Positions 17,985 to 27,500 of a stretch of 40,374 nt of DNA are shown piece by piece. Numbering within the stretch: position 1 is the stretch's first letter; each line of letters starts with the position of its first letter. The notes below the pieces were generated by a model that was given only the letters and a program-made list of their open reading frames with translations, did no database searches and was not told the origin of the DNA. Both the position numbers and the translations under genes were made by a program. This DNA is from a virus, in the IMG/VR virus record IMGVR_UViG_3300037193_000497, positions 1 through 40,374 of that record; one strand, written 5' to 3'.

Positions 17985-19136
17985 TCACGGCTTTAAAATG
18001 AGTTCTTCGCCAGTCGGAAGGAAATATTTCTTTGTGGTCATTCCGGCAAATGTTGATGATATTACCGTTATTGTTTCGTCAGTCTTTACAACGAATGGTA
18101 TTTCAGTTACCCGACCGCCGTTGAATGTCCTGTAGATTGGTTTCCCTGCCGAGTTAATTGTGTCTCCTGAGTACGTGATGCTACATCCGTCCGCAGTAAA
18201 AATAACAGCCTTCGTAAGAGGCGCGCTGATTTTGTTTGCTACAAATTTTGAGTTTGATTTAAGGTATGCAATCTGATTCCCTGGTATCGCATCGCCTTGA
18301 TCATATATGTTATTGGTTAATTCTATGTCGCTTCGTGTGGCTGAATAAACAAATTGCGGAATACGGCTTATAACATTGTTCCTGATTATTACTTTGTCAT
18401 TCTTGCCATTGAGACTCAGACCCGAGACATGATCCAAATTTTTTTCTAATCCTCCATTTGTTCCGGTGTTGTTCTCGATTAGTGTCCATCGCACATTTGC
18501 AAGCTGCCAGAAGTCGCGGCGGGTGTTTGAAATGTTTGTGTTGCGGATGATCAGGGTGTCCAGGTAGGCTTTTGTCGGCTGATTGTACCCGATGTACATG
18601 CCCTCACCCATAGCACTGGTTACGATTAACCCATCTACGATAAGCGTACCGTGGCTGAATGCTGGATCTGAATAACTTTCAACCTGGAAAGCTGCGCCCC
18701 CGCTTTTGCCATTCTGATGGAGCCTGCCGCCCTTCAATGTTACGTTGTTCCACTTGCCGTAAACGTAAACAAGCTGCCCACAAACGCCAGTGGATAGGCC
18801 ATTCCCGGTCACTTTACCGTTGACCAAATCAATGACCACGTTTTTACAGTCGGCTATCTGGACCGTCTTATTATCAGTTGCCGCTGTTACACCGCCTTCT
18901 AATATGATCGTTCCTCCGATCAAGTTTTTAACGGTCAGTCGTTTCGGGTATTCACCGATGAGCTTCACTGAGTAATTCCCCTTGTGATCGATGTTCCGGA
19001 AGTCGATTGTGTTGTCAGCTACGGAATAGTTCGGAGTGTTTGGTACTTTCTTATCGTAAAGCAGTTTGAAATCAATAACATCCTGACCGTTGGCGATGAT
19101 TGAGACAAAAAGAAGTAGTGCGGTTATTAATTTCAT
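17985..19136 (-). CDS. Secreted right-handed beta-helix protein
   Basis: Protein of 383 aa with a clear Sec signal peptide (MKLITALLLFVSIIANG then QD). The mature protein is a series of short strands and Asn-rich turns (TLIIRNTNISNTRRDFWQLA, VIIRNNVISRIPQFV, IELTNNIYD), the pattern of pectate-lyase-like parallel beta-helices. Phage beta-helices are often tail spikes that cleave polysaccharide, but those lack signal peptides. Export suggests a periplasmic, surface or released enzyme, or a lysogenic-conversion factor. It lies downstream of a bidirectional terminator, separate from the lysis genes. A weak promoter (TTTG, 19 nt, TACTTTCT) is possible. Confidence 0.75.
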   Translation of the reverse strand: MKLITALLLFVSIIANGQDVIDFKLLYDKKVPNTPNYSVADNTIDFRNIDHKGNYSVKLIGEYPKRLTVKNLIGGTIILEGGVTAATDNKTVQIADCKNVVIDLVNGKVTGNGLSTGVCGQLVYVYGKWNNVTLKGGRLHQNGKSGGAAFQVESYSDPAFSHGTLIVDGLIVTSAMGEGMYIGYNQPTKAYLDTLIIRNTNISNTRRDFWQLANVRWTLIENNTGTNGGLEKNLDHVSGLSLNGKNDKVIIRNNVISRIPQFVYSATRSDIELTNNIYDQGDAIPGNQIAYLKSNSKFVANKISAPLTKAVIFTADGCSITYSGDTINSAGKPIYRTFNGGRVTEIPFVVKTDETITVISSTFAGMTTKKYFLPTGEELILKP

Positions 19137-19204
19137 ATTTTTATTTCTTTATCTTAGTTCTTTGCCGAGAGAGGGCAGAAAGTATTTCAAAGGTCAGGTA
19201 TACC

Positions 19205-19236
19205 AAAAAGGCTGTCGGGACGCGATGGCCTTTTTT
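19205..19236. terminator. Bidirectional intrinsic terminator
   Basis: AAAAAGGC and GCCTTTTT are perfectly complementary around a 15-nt loop and give a T-run on both strands. It separates the lysis genes from the beta-helix gene on the minus strand. The stop codon of the 45-aa gene lies at its right edge. Confidence 0.75.
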
Positions 19237-19372
19237 ATTTATTCTGGCTTTCAGAATACTTAATTACCATCGCTGTACTCGGCTCGTCAAGACCAAACAA
19301 CACTCGATTGTAAGCTATTCTAGCTCTGTCAACAACACTTAATTTAACTGTAATGGTATAGGTGTAATTCAT
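19235..19372 (-). CDS. Small hypothetical protein, 45 aa
   Basis: MNYTYTITVKLSVVDRARIA then YNRVLFGLDEPSTAMV; a small strand-helix protein. Its ATG overlaps the stop of the amidase gene (ATGA) and its stop codon touches the terminator stem, so it is the last gene of the lysis operon. Function unknown. Confidence 0.55.
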   Translation of the reverse strand: MNYTYTITVKLSVVDRARIAYNRVLFGLDEPSTAMVIKYSESQNK

Positions 19373-20019
19373 ATCGGTTTGAGTTGTTCACACATCATTA
19401 TAGCATCGAATAAACATTTGGCTATTCTTATTTGCCCTTCTTCGGATAACAGGAATTCAGCCTCTTTTTTGTTATCGAAGAATAAGTTTTCGACAAGGAT
19501 CGCGGGGCAGTCAGTTTTCCTAAGAACATAGAAGTCGGCTTCTTTATCTGCATCTCCGTCGCTTTTATCGGCTCTGAACTTGAAATCATGGAAATGTTTT
19601 TGATATGTGTCAGCGAAGATATTTGCAATCTTATCAGACTTTGTTTGTCCGGGACTAGTAAAAATCTCATTCCCGGATCCACCACCGCTATTGCTGTGGA
19701 TGGACAGATAGATAGCCCTTTTGTCTTTTCCATAAATTGCGTCTGCTTTTGATACTCGTTGAGCTAGTGGTGTGTCTTCAATGTCATCGGCTACTACAGC
19801 GTAATCGATTCGTGCGCCTTGTAGCATTCCGATAAGCTTATTTGTAATGTCGCGATTGACAACGCCCTCGTATATTGTGAAAGTATCGTGCTTAAACATC
19901 TTTGCCGGTGCTGTGGTGTATCCGTTAGGGCCCATACCGCCGTGCCCTGGATCTAGAATCCACAAGTATTTACTGTGCTTCTCCCATAGATACTTTCCGT
20001 CTAATAGTAGTTGACTCAT
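19369..20019 (-). CDS. Endolysin, N-acetylmuramoyl-L-alanine amidase (Amidase_3)
   Basis: Protein of 216 aa that should cut the bond between muramic acid and the stem peptide. Amidase_3 landmarks are in order: WILDPGHGG at about 20 (zinc His), YEGVVNRDI at about 50 (zinc Glu), LSIHSNSGG at about 105 (zinc His) and ILVENLFFDNKKEAEFL near 175 (catalytic Glu). The family's zinc residues are all present and the length is normal. There is no signal peptide, so it needs a holin. Membrane-protein genes lie directly upstream in the same operon. Confidence 0.93.
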   Translation of the reverse strand: MSQLLLDGKYLWEKHSKYLWILDPGHGGMGPNGYTTAPAKMFKHDTFTIYEGVVNRDITNKLIGMLQGARIDYAVVADDIEDTPLAQRVSKADAIYGKDKRAIYLSIHSNSGGGSGNEIFTSPGQTKSDKIANIFADTYQKHFHDFKFRADKSDGDADKEADFYVLRKTDCPAILVENLFFDNKKEAEFLLSEEGQIRIAKCLFDAIMMCEQLKPI

Positions 20020-20327
20020 TTCTTTGGATACTTTACTCGGTACTGTTTAAGCTCTGCGATATCTTCGTCGTGCTGCTTGTGCTTTTCTTCATGAACCTTT
20101 GTGATCGACGTCAACTCATGTACGCTTTGTTGGATGCTCTCCATGAATTTATCAATCTTAGAATAGTAAGATTCCTGCTTTGCAAGATACCGGTTTACAA
20201 TCCAGATTACAAGGCCCGTAATGACTGTCCCGAGCCCAAGCGTAACCGCGTAATAAAACCAACCGTCAGGAGCTTGGCCGGGGCCAATATCTCCAAGCGA
20301 AAAGGCAAATGAGAATAATCTTAACAT
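20016..20327 (-). CDS. Membrane-anchored protein of the lysis region, 103 aa
   Basis: A transmembrane segment (WFYYAVTLGLGTVITGLVIW) at about 23-45 is followed by a helical, charged, probably coiled-coil domain ending in YRVKYPKK. It resembles an Rz-type inner spanin or a small holin-associated protein, and sits immediately upstream of the amidase with ATGA coupling. The ATG at 20327 is used; a TTG 12 bases earlier is possible. Confidence 0.6.
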   Translation of the reverse strand: MLRLFSFAFSLGDIGPGQAPDGWFYYAVTLGLGTVITGLVIWIVNRYLAKQESYYSKIDKFMESIQQSVHELTSITKVHEEKHKQHDEDIAELKQYRVKYPKK

Positions 20328-20700
20328 ACTGAAACTCAAATATAAAATTACTACCTATTACTGAAGCTGGACCCAAGTCAATAACAAACCAAGCCTCATG
20401 ATAACATGCGATATAATCAATCAGGTCAGCGAATTCTAACCAGAATAGAGCATTGATGAAACGCCATCCGGATACAAGATAAAAAGCATGCAGTAACATC
20501 ATTATATACACATGTTGACAGAAGTAATAAACATAGCTGCCAAGAGCCATTTTACCATCCCACCCATCATAACCATGGAAGAAAGGGAAAAAACTATGTC
20601 TACTTGTGAAGTCCCATTCAACTAAAGTGTAGAGGGTATCCACAGAATATGCACAAACTATGATAAGGACAGCCTTAGATATGTTTCCACGATCTTCCAT
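20266..20700 (-). CDS. Multi-pass membrane protein of the lysis region
   Basis: Protein of 144 aa with hydrophobic helices near residues 10-28, 55-78, 80-95 and 120-138, rich in Tyr, Phe and Trp. The ATG at 20700 lies within the 3' end of the NUMOD4-HNH gene and is the first ATG available. Its aromatic-rich four-helix layout could be a holin, but the length is above the usual class I size. The next gene overlaps its end by 62 bp. Confidence 0.6.
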   Translation of the reverse strand: MEDRGNISKAVLIIVCAYSVDTLYTLVEWDFTSRHSFFPFFHGYDGWDGKMALGSYVYYFCQHVYIMMLLHAFYLVSGWRFINALFWLEFADLIDYIACYHEAWFVIDLGPASVIGSNFIFEFQYVKIILICLFAWRYWPRPSS

Positions 20701-21157
20701 ACCGTATGTCTTTAATCTGGTGTATAGACACCCCAAACTTTTTCATTATTTGTTTTCTTGATAGAGTTTGTGAGGCTCTTATTCCACGAACTATTTCCTC
20801 TGTAATCTTTGCTCGCGGGTGATTTTCGCCTTTATTATCCTGAAGGCCTATCCTAAAGGAGTGCTTAACGTTATCGGATTGAGTGCACCATTCAAGATTC
20901 TCCACCCTATTATCTGTTTTTATTCCATTCAAGTGATTCACTTGTGGTAGATTATCCGGATTGTCAATGAACGCCAGTGCAACCAACCGATGCACTAAGT
21001 AATTTCTATCCTTACCATTATGAGGAAACCGAACACGGTAATACCCCTTTTTTATCATTCTGTAGTAAAACTCTTTACCCCATGAATTTCGCACTCGGCC
21101 CATATTGGACACTGAATAACGCGGCTCAAATGGAATCGGTTTCCATATTTCTTCCAT
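20675..21157 (-). CDS. NUMOD4-HNH homing endonuclease
   Basis: Protein of 160 aa. NUMOD4 opens the protein (EEIWKPIPFEPRYSVSNMGR followed by VRNS), the HNH_3 domain follows (LVHRLVALAFIDNPDNLPQV then NHLNGIKTDNRVENLEWCT), and a small helix-turn-helix (LSRKQIMKKFGVSIHQIKDI) closes with GRSWKHI. All catalytic elements are present. It is a typical free-standing phage homing endonuclease and is probably a recent arrival in the lysis region. The neighbouring membrane gene starts inside its 3' end. Confidence 0.92.
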   Translation of the reverse strand: MEEIWKPIPFEPRYSVSNMGRVRNSWGKEFYYRMIKKGYYRVRFPHNGKDRNYLVHRLVALAFIDNPDNLPQVNHLNGIKTDNRVENLEWCTQSDNVKHSFRIGLQDNKGENHPRAKITEEIVRGIRASQTLSRKQIMKKFGVSIHQIKDIRYGRSWKHI

Positions 21158-21201
21158 GCTTTAAATGTAGGAAAAAATAAGGTTCTAACGAAATCCACCG
21201 T

Positions 21202-21390
21202 TCATGATCCCCCACCTGGAGGCGGCGGTGGCGCAGGCGGAGAACCGCTCTGCGTCATTAAATTGCAGTTGTTGAAGGTGCAGTTTGTGAAAGTAACACC
21301 GCCGTAGTTCTGCTCGTAATAAAGTTCATTATGAACTTCCTCCGCTGGTTCCGGTTCCGGTACTTCCATTTTTTTTACTTTCTTGGACAT
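21202..21390 (-). CDS. Small Asn/Pro-rich protein, 62 aa
   Basis: An acidic start (KKMEVPEPEPAEEVHNE), then YGGVTFTNCTFNNCNLMTQS, a repeat-like strand pattern similar to one coil of a pentapeptide or beta-helix protein, and a Pro/Gly tail. No signal peptide or lipobox. Its first 62 bp overlap the preceding membrane-protein gene in another frame, recalling Rz/Rz1 overlap, although this product does not look like an Rz1 lipoprotein. Confidence 0.5.
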   Translation of the reverse strand: MSKKVKKMEVPEPEPAEEVHNELYYEQNYGGVTFTNCTFNNCNLMTQSGSPPAPPPPPGGGS

Positions 21391-21541
21391 ATCGCTTTAA
21401 GTTTGAATCGATTTCCTCAATCTGGCGTATCCTCTTTTCGTACCGCTCCCTGTCTTGCCCTGCTCTCTTTAGTAACCATTTGCCAATAGCTATGCCGGTT
21501 AACAGCATAACAACGCAAATGCAGCTTACTAAATACACCAT
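21329..21541 (-). CDS. Membrane-anchored coiled-coil protein, 70 aa
   Basis: N-terminal transmembrane segment (VYLVSCICVVMLLTGIAIGK) followed by a charged helix (DRERYEKRIRQIEEIDSNLK) and a Gly/Ser/Thr tail. This is the general layout of a small inner spanin. The ATG at 21541 is chosen; a GTG nine bases upstream also exists. The next gene begins inside it. Confidence 0.55.
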   Translation of the reverse strand: MVYLVSCICVVMLLTGIAIGKWLLKRAGQDRERYEKRIRQIEEIDSNLKRYVQESKKNGSTGTGTSGGSS

Positions 21542-21626
21542 AGCCCCCACTTCATTTAGGTTACTCTAACTTTTACTTTAGCTCTATGAAAATGGGCTAA
21601 TTTTTCATAGAAGGCTTCTAACAAAA

Positions 21627-21908
21627 TTACTTTTCCTTCGTTTCCGTCTCGGTAATCTTCAATTCTTTCTTTGTCACTACTCCTGTCCTCAGTTCTACCA
21701 ATTGGCTCATGGTTACAAGTCCCAAGCAAAGCAACGCGAAAGACAACCATACCATTACAAGCTCAACCACATTCTGATCGTTAGAATGCTTGTAAGTTAT
21801 CCAAGCTGAAACAGGAACAACCGCCACAAAAGCAGATAGCTTACGTGCAGATGCTCCGCCGCTATCTGTGTTGAAGCTGTTCCATATATCAGCAAAAAAC
21901 TTTTTCAT
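21627..21908 (-). CDS. Two-pass membrane protein, holin candidate
   Basis: Protein of 93 aa: SFNTDSGGASARKLSAFVAV, first hydrophobic segment to about residue 38, a short loop (THK...NDQNVVE), second hydrophobic segment ELVMVWLSFALLCLGLVTMS, and a Lys/Glu tail. The GGASARKLSAF opening and two-helix topology match small Bacteroidota phage holin-like proteins. Location between tail fibre genes and the lysis region supports a lysis role. Coupled by ATGA to the gene upstream. Confidence 0.6.
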   Translation of the reverse strand: MKKFFADIWNSFNTDSGGASARKLSAFVAVVPVSAWITYKHSNDQNVVELVMVWLSFALLCLGLVTMSQLVELRTGVVTKKELKITETETKEK

Positions 21909-22240
21909 TCAGCGATCATTTCCAAAAGTTCGAAATCATAATTCTTATCACTATGAATCTTCTCAATCTCAGATAGTAGTGCCTTATCAGAAGTTAACTT
22001 AATACTCTCTTCTAAAAGTACTTTTACTTCCTCTTCGCCTTTTTCTTTTGCCTCTTTTAAATCCTCAATAAGCTCATTATGATGAATGATAAGCTCTTTG
22101 TGTATCTTCTGAAGTTTTCTTTTTAACCCAAGCCCTATGTTTTCAAACAACAAACCGCTGACCGGTTTCTGTGTCGCGGGGTCATAGGCTGAAATAGTCA
22201 ACAGAATAGACTGCACATGTTTTTTTTGTATTTCTATCAT
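21905..22240 (-). CDS. Hypothetical coiled-coil protein, 111 aa
   Basis: Starts with a beta-like segment (VQSILLTISAYDPATQKPVS), then long helices rich in Glu and Lys (LIEDLKEAKEKGEEEVKVLL). Probably soluble and oligomeric. It lies between fibre-region and holin-candidate genes and may be a virion accessory or chaperone; no family recognised. Confidence 0.55.
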   Translation of the reverse strand: MIEIQKKHVQSILLTISAYDPATQKPVSGLLFENIGLGLKRKLQKIHKELIIHHNELIEDLKEAKEKGEEEVKVLLEESIKLTSDKALLSEIEKIHSDKNYDFELLEMIAE

Positions 22241-22251
22241 CTGTTTTAAAA

Positions 22252-22647
22252 CTAAAATACCGCTGTTGGAGTTTTTGAATTTACATATGCTATGGCAAGC
22301 TCTTCGAACTTTGCTGTGTCTACCATGTAGTCAATTACCGTAGCAACATTGAAGGGCAACGCATCATCCCACAGAATCATTCCCTTCAGTAATACTCCGA
22401 AGTCTTCCGGCGCTTGTGGATTGTCTGATATCGTGATGTTTGCAACCGTTCGAGATGCCCATGTCCAATTCTTAGCCCATCGTTTATAGTCGTTAAGCTC
22501 GGCAATGCGCGCTGATATAAAAGCGGGATCGTCATTTGACCAATATTGAGCGAAATCACGTAACGCCCATGATACCTGATCTTTGAAGTCCTGGTTGTTT
22601 ACCAGTTGTTCTTTTTCTTCTGAAATTAGTACTCGGTCTACGGCCAT
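22252..22647 (-). CDS. Tail-region hypothetical protein, 131 aa
   Basis: An alpha-helical Trp-rich protein (QVSWALRDFAQYWSNDDPAF, YKRWAKNWTWASRTVANI). It is placed directly downstream of the tail fibre gene, where fibre chaperones or small accessory virion proteins are often found. I cannot assign a family. Confidence 0.6.
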   Translation of the reverse strand: MAVDRVLISEEKEQLVNNQDFKDQVSWALRDFAQYWSNDDPAFISARIAELNDYKRWAKNWTWASRTVANITISDNPQAPEDFGVLLKGMILWDDALPFNVATVIDYMVDTAKFEELAIAYVNSKTPTAVF

Positions 22648-22675
22648 GATGTTTTTTATTTAAAGTTAAAAATTT

Positions 22676-24517
22676 TTATACTAAAGTGAATGTCTTTGTT
22701 ACGCCACCTACTCTCATTTTTACGTCGGTTCCGTCAAACCATAAATCTCCGTCGTTGGGAGACGTTGGCGCAGTTCCTGAGTCTATCCTAAGAGATGAAT
22801 GAGCCGTTGTTGAGGCTCCGATATGAACGATAGCTGTAGGAGCATTAGATGCACATTGGAATCCTGATAGCCCGGATTCAGCAATGAAAGCACGAAGTAT
22901 CTCAGTCCCCGCTTGCGTACCTGTGACTACAGGTGCGTAACGGAAACCGATACCGATAAATCCAGTGTGGTTTACAATCAGCGACCTGGCGTCCCAAATG
23001 CTATTATAAGTGTAGTTGGTCGCGCTTGTTGTTGCTCCCCCCGTATATTTACTACCAAATCCTACGTGTGATGTAGTGCCTGATCCAGACAATTGAAACG
23101 AGTGAAGCAAATGCCCCGCCCCGTTGGCCGCGTTGGTAGACATTGATCCCCCGAAATCTGAGCCTGTTGCTTTAGTGGTCCATACATAGCGACCATCTGC
23201 AAATAATTGGTGCGTTGTCTGTCCTGAGCTGTTGACACCCCTAAACACTTCTGCTATCGATGTGGCATTCCCTGCTACTACCTGTATTCCGATCGATGCC
23301 GCTGGCGTTATACTTCCCCCGTGGGTAGTGTCAACCCTCAAAGAGACGTGCGATACCGCTGCCCCTGTTGAGTTATTAAGAGCACCACTGACCCGCACCA
23401 TGGAGAGAAGATCGTTGGCCGTTCCCTTGCCTGTTATGGTCCCGTTGAAAACCGAACCATAAGCAGACACAGCAGCCCCCGCAGGCACAGTGTAAGTACT
23501 TGTAACAGTGAAATTCCCTGCTACTGTTGCTGATGTTGAACTAAAGCTATGAGTACCAGCGCCGGTGAAGCTCAGGTTATTACCTCCGTTAGCTATTGTA
23601 GGAGCTCCGCCTGATCCAGATAAGGTTGTTGTTCCGGTTACCTTCCATCCTAAAGCATCGTTACCGTCAAGCTTTTGAATGGCTTGTAAAATAGTGTCTG
23701 TGGCTGCTACTGTTCCGGCTCCTGCTGTGTACCCTGTAAGAACTTTAGCGATTACCGCGGCATTGGATAGGGTTACGGCACCGGCATTATCTATTGTAGC
23801 CTGTCCGCTCATAGCTACTGAGGTAGCCACACCAGAAACATTACCAACGATTATATTCGCGCTTGCTACAGCATTAGATATGAAGTTGTTAACCACATAT
23901 CGCTTTGATACGTGTGAATTGTCTTGATATGTCGCGGTGTAATCAGCCTGATCGATTATACTCTCAGGTGAGGCTCTATTGTCTTGAACTCTTATTGAAC
24001 TGTCTCCCTGGTTGAATATGAGAGAAATGTCCCCTGCTCTGATAGTGAGAATTCTACCCGATCCAAGGTCAATAATAAAGTCGTCTGTTGTTAATTCGGC
24101 TCCTTCTGTTAGTACTGAATCAAGGTCTTGAGTGCCACCACCTGCGCTAAATCTAAGCGGCAACCAGTTGCCTGTTGTTTGGCCTGGAGCATTTGTTAAC
24201 GCTAAAACCAAATCACCAGCTACATAAGCATTGCCACCGAGAGTCCCGCCAGTTCCAATTGGATAAATATCCCCAGCTCGGATACTTCCATCAGCCGCAG
24301 AACCCGCGCCAACATCAGGGAACAGGTTTGTCGAGGCATCATAGCTTCCCATCAAAACAATGGCTTCAGCAACGTCACGATCCACTGAATTCAAAAAAGA
24401 ATCAGCGATATCCTGTCTAAAATCTCTAACGTCAAGCTCAGAAATATCTCTGGTAGAGTTATCGGCAAACAGGGTTGCGTACTTCGATAGAAAGGCGGAT
24501 GTACTTAATGCTGCCAT
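22676..24517 (-). CDS. Tail fibre protein
   Basis: Protein of 613 aa. The N-terminal domain (FLSKYATLFADNSTRDISEL, then RDFRQDIADSFLN) is the conserved virion-attachment segment of Bacteroidota phage fibres. The rest is beta-rich, low in charge and rich in Gly, Ser, Thr and Ala (TVAGNFTVTSTYTVPAGAAV), as in elongated trimeric fibres, and the end GDLWFDGTDVKMRVGG is a common C-terminal motif. It probably binds the host surface. Confidence 0.75.
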   Translation of the reverse strand: MAALSTSAFLSKYATLFADNSTRDISELDVRDFRQDIADSFLNSVDRDVAEAIVLMGSYDASTNLFPDVGAGSAADGSIRAGDIYPIGTGGTLGGNAYVAGDLVLALTNAPGQTTGNWLPLRFSAGGGTQDLDSVLTEGAELTTDDFIIDLGSGRILTIRAGDISLIFNQGDSSIRVQDNRASPESIIDQADYTATYQDNSHVSKRYVVNNFISNAVASANIIVGNVSGVATSVAMSGQATIDNAGAVTLSNAAVIAKVLTGYTAGAGTVAATDTILQAIQKLDGNDALGWKVTGTTTLSGSGGAPTIANGGNNLSFTGAGTHSFSSTSATVAGNFTVTSTYTVPAGAAVSAYGSVFNGTITGKGTANDLLSMVRVSGALNNSTGAAVSHVSLRVDTTHGGSITPAASIGIQVVAGNATSIAEVFRGVNSSGQTTHQLFADGRYVWTTKATGSDFGGSMSTNAANGAGHLLHSFQLSGSGTTSHVGFGSKYTGGATTSATNYTYNSIWDARSLIVNHTGFIGIGFRYAPVVTGTQAGTEILRAFIAESGLSGFQCASNAPTAIVHIGASTTAHSSLRIDSGTAPTSPNDGDLWFDGTDVKMRVGGVTKTFTLV

Positions 24518-24521
24518 GTTT

Positions 24522-27500
24522 TTATGCTCTAAATCCTAAACTATACCCTACCGTAAATCCTGCATCAATATCGGGAGAATCAGGATCGTTTACAACGTCT
24601 TTCAGCTCTGAAAGATCAAAACCAACACTGTAGCTTCTGTCGCGAAGCTCAAACCCCATAAACATGTACATTTTGCTGTTGTCAAATAGCTCCTTCATAA
24701 TTGTACCATAGTTTATTTCTTGTCCGACTTTCATTGAGCCTGTTAATTTGAAGCCATAATTTTTATATTGACTTGTGTAGTCGTTGGCGTACAACTCAAG
24801 TAATTTACCCGAGCCAGGTCGATAAGTTCTTTCCCATACTTGGGTAGGGGTTCCGTCAAGTTTATTGAAAAAGTTTTTATACGTTCTTTCTGAGTTGTTG
24901 ATGTTGTCAATGTCCATGTCATTCAATAAAAACTGATCCTCATAATCAATCTTTATATTGACATTATTTGTTTTTTCAATGGTGATGTTATCTGCTGGCT
25001 CCGCTCCATTCGGTAAAAGTCTCAATACAACGTTATCCATATACCAATAAGTAATTCTGGAATCCGGTACAGGATTAGCCGTGTATCTATCACTCCTTGG
25101 AGCAACGCGACGAATCACATATTTTTCCTGAAGTACCCAAACTTTTTGATTGGTGTCATCGTCGTAATCGTCTGGTCTTATTATTTCATCCCCATCGTTA
25201 TCCGAGTTCTCATCAGACAGCTCGTAATAGAAATAACTAAACGCAGATAAGGGTGATCCTCCCGGAGGCGTATAAATTATTTTACCCTTAACCCTATACC
25301 CTGGCCACAAATCAACCGTGGGAATATTGGTTAAAGCTGAATGATTTGTAGCAAACTCGTCGGACTCAAAATCAACATACTTTTCGTTATGCAGTATAAA
25401 TTCGACTTGAAAGTCTTCTAATACAGGTTCGTCGCCTACATCTCTCATAGGGGCGACTATATTATAGTCCTGCCCGTCATTGAAGGCATCGACGTAAATT
25501 GAATTGTATTTATGAGCCTCGTTATCACTCCATCCAAAAAACTCATTGTAGTAGTAACTCCCTACCTTTAGCATCCATGACAATCTAACCCATAAAGGAG
25601 GATTGGATGGGTACGGAGTACCAGCTCTATTGAGGCCTTCTGGTGAGAGTATTGCTGAGTATTGAAATTTGTACTCGAATGCATCTTGATTACTATATTC
25701 TATCGACCCCTCCGCAGAAGTTAATTTAATCCTCTCGCCGGGCTCTCCAAGTGTTGTTCTTATTATCTTATAGTAAAAATTATACTTACCTTCAAATGCA
25801 TTGGTTGCCTTTATTCCAAACTCAGCACCAGGTGATTCAGATATATTTACATTCCAGTGTGTAAATGCGGCTTTGCCTTCGGGAGTTTCATAAACATCTT
25901 CCTGCTCGAATGAATAAGATCTAACAAGGCTAGGCCGTTCTAATAGTGTATGTTCAAAGAACAAGACACCGTAAGCAGGAATTATTTCAAGAACCTGATC
26001 ACGCGAAGTAAAAGCTGCCTCCATCGCCAAGATCCTGTTCTGAATTTCGAGAAAATCATTTATCGTTCCGTCTGAGATAAGAACCCCTTCCGCATTGTAT
26101 TCTTGGTATTCGAATTCATGAACAGCCTCTTCAATTGTTTGAATAATCCATTTTGCGTTCTTTTGGTATATTCGGCATCCGAAAGGCTTTATAATTTGCT
26201 CCAGTACAGTAAAGCAGTCTTCCGGCGTTTGGTCTTCGTTGTCGGCTAAGAACGTGGAGGCGTCAAATTTACTCTCTACAAGGGCGTTGCTTGTCATCGA
26301 TTCCTCCAGTCTATTGACTGCTGAGATTATGTTTAATCCAAGATCCGTCTTCCGAAGGATTTCCACAATGGCCTTCATGGTGACAATGTCATCTCTGAAC
26401 TTGTTGCCTGCCGAATCAACAAAGCTTTCTTTCTTCAAATCAGCCAATCCATCAGTGGCAACAATAGTCACCTGATAAGGTGTGGGTCCGTAAATCTCAG
26501 AATAGTTTGCAGCTAAAAGGTATCCAATCCACTTCAAGTCATATTCAACAATTCCGCCCGGATCGGCTTGTGTCTCATTATCGAATGCGTCAATATGGTA
26601 TGTAGCTAACGCAACTGCTGAAGGTTGGTAAGCCTGTACAGCGATTGACACAGCCCCAGACGGAGCTATAAATGTGTACTCACCCGTGATTGTGGTGATA
26701 GCTGTACCATTACTTGGCAATGGTACAATCTTTTCCTCAAGAACATTGTTAGAAGCGTCTAGCACCTGAATGTAAAATGTAACCCCTGCCGGGTACCACC
26801 CATTATCATTCTGTCCCCTGAATGTGTACGAAAATGTGTACTCACGACTTGCCTCAAAAGCATAGTCTGTTTTCAAAAGATCACTGTATGAATTTATGGG
26901 AGTAAGATTGAACTCTATTCTCGGAACCGCGCCGGTAGTCCAGTCTATACCGCTTCCGGCAACGTTCGTCCATAAATTTAATGCATCAAGAACTGCCGGT
27001 GTGAATGGCGTCGATGGTGCATCGAACATTTTATAGTACCGCATCTGGTACTTTCTTTCGTCTTGCGTGAAAAGATCCAAGAAATAAAAATGCTCAGGTG
27101 ACAGTAAGTTAAGTCTCGCCTCACTGGCTATTACTGGCTTAAACTTATTAATATCATTGCCGTTGTATTTTAGTGTGAAGGGTTCGCCAGTTCCCTCAAC
27201 CGGTATTACATCACCAGTGTATCCGCGTTCCAGAATGTCAATCCTCGTGTTGATGTTATTCGCATCCGGGTAATCGAGTCTGTATTTCGGGCCATATTGC
27301 ACCGGAACTCCTAATACAATATCGATTGAATCAAAACACCCAATGGCGTCTTTTGCGTAGAACGTGTAAGAACCAGCCAAAAGCCCGGTGAACTGTGGTG
27401 ATGATTGACCTTCCGAGGAATAATCAAAATCTGGATCAGTGGAAAACTTTATAGGCCCGTTTGATGAACTTGCTTCGAGTGTGACTATGCCGTCTGCTGT

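Noticed and set aside
22676-24517. Enzymatic depolymerase domain in the tail fibre
   Set aside because: The sequence is low-charge, repetitive beta structure without clustered acidic residues or a beta-helix Asn ladder that would support an enzyme call.
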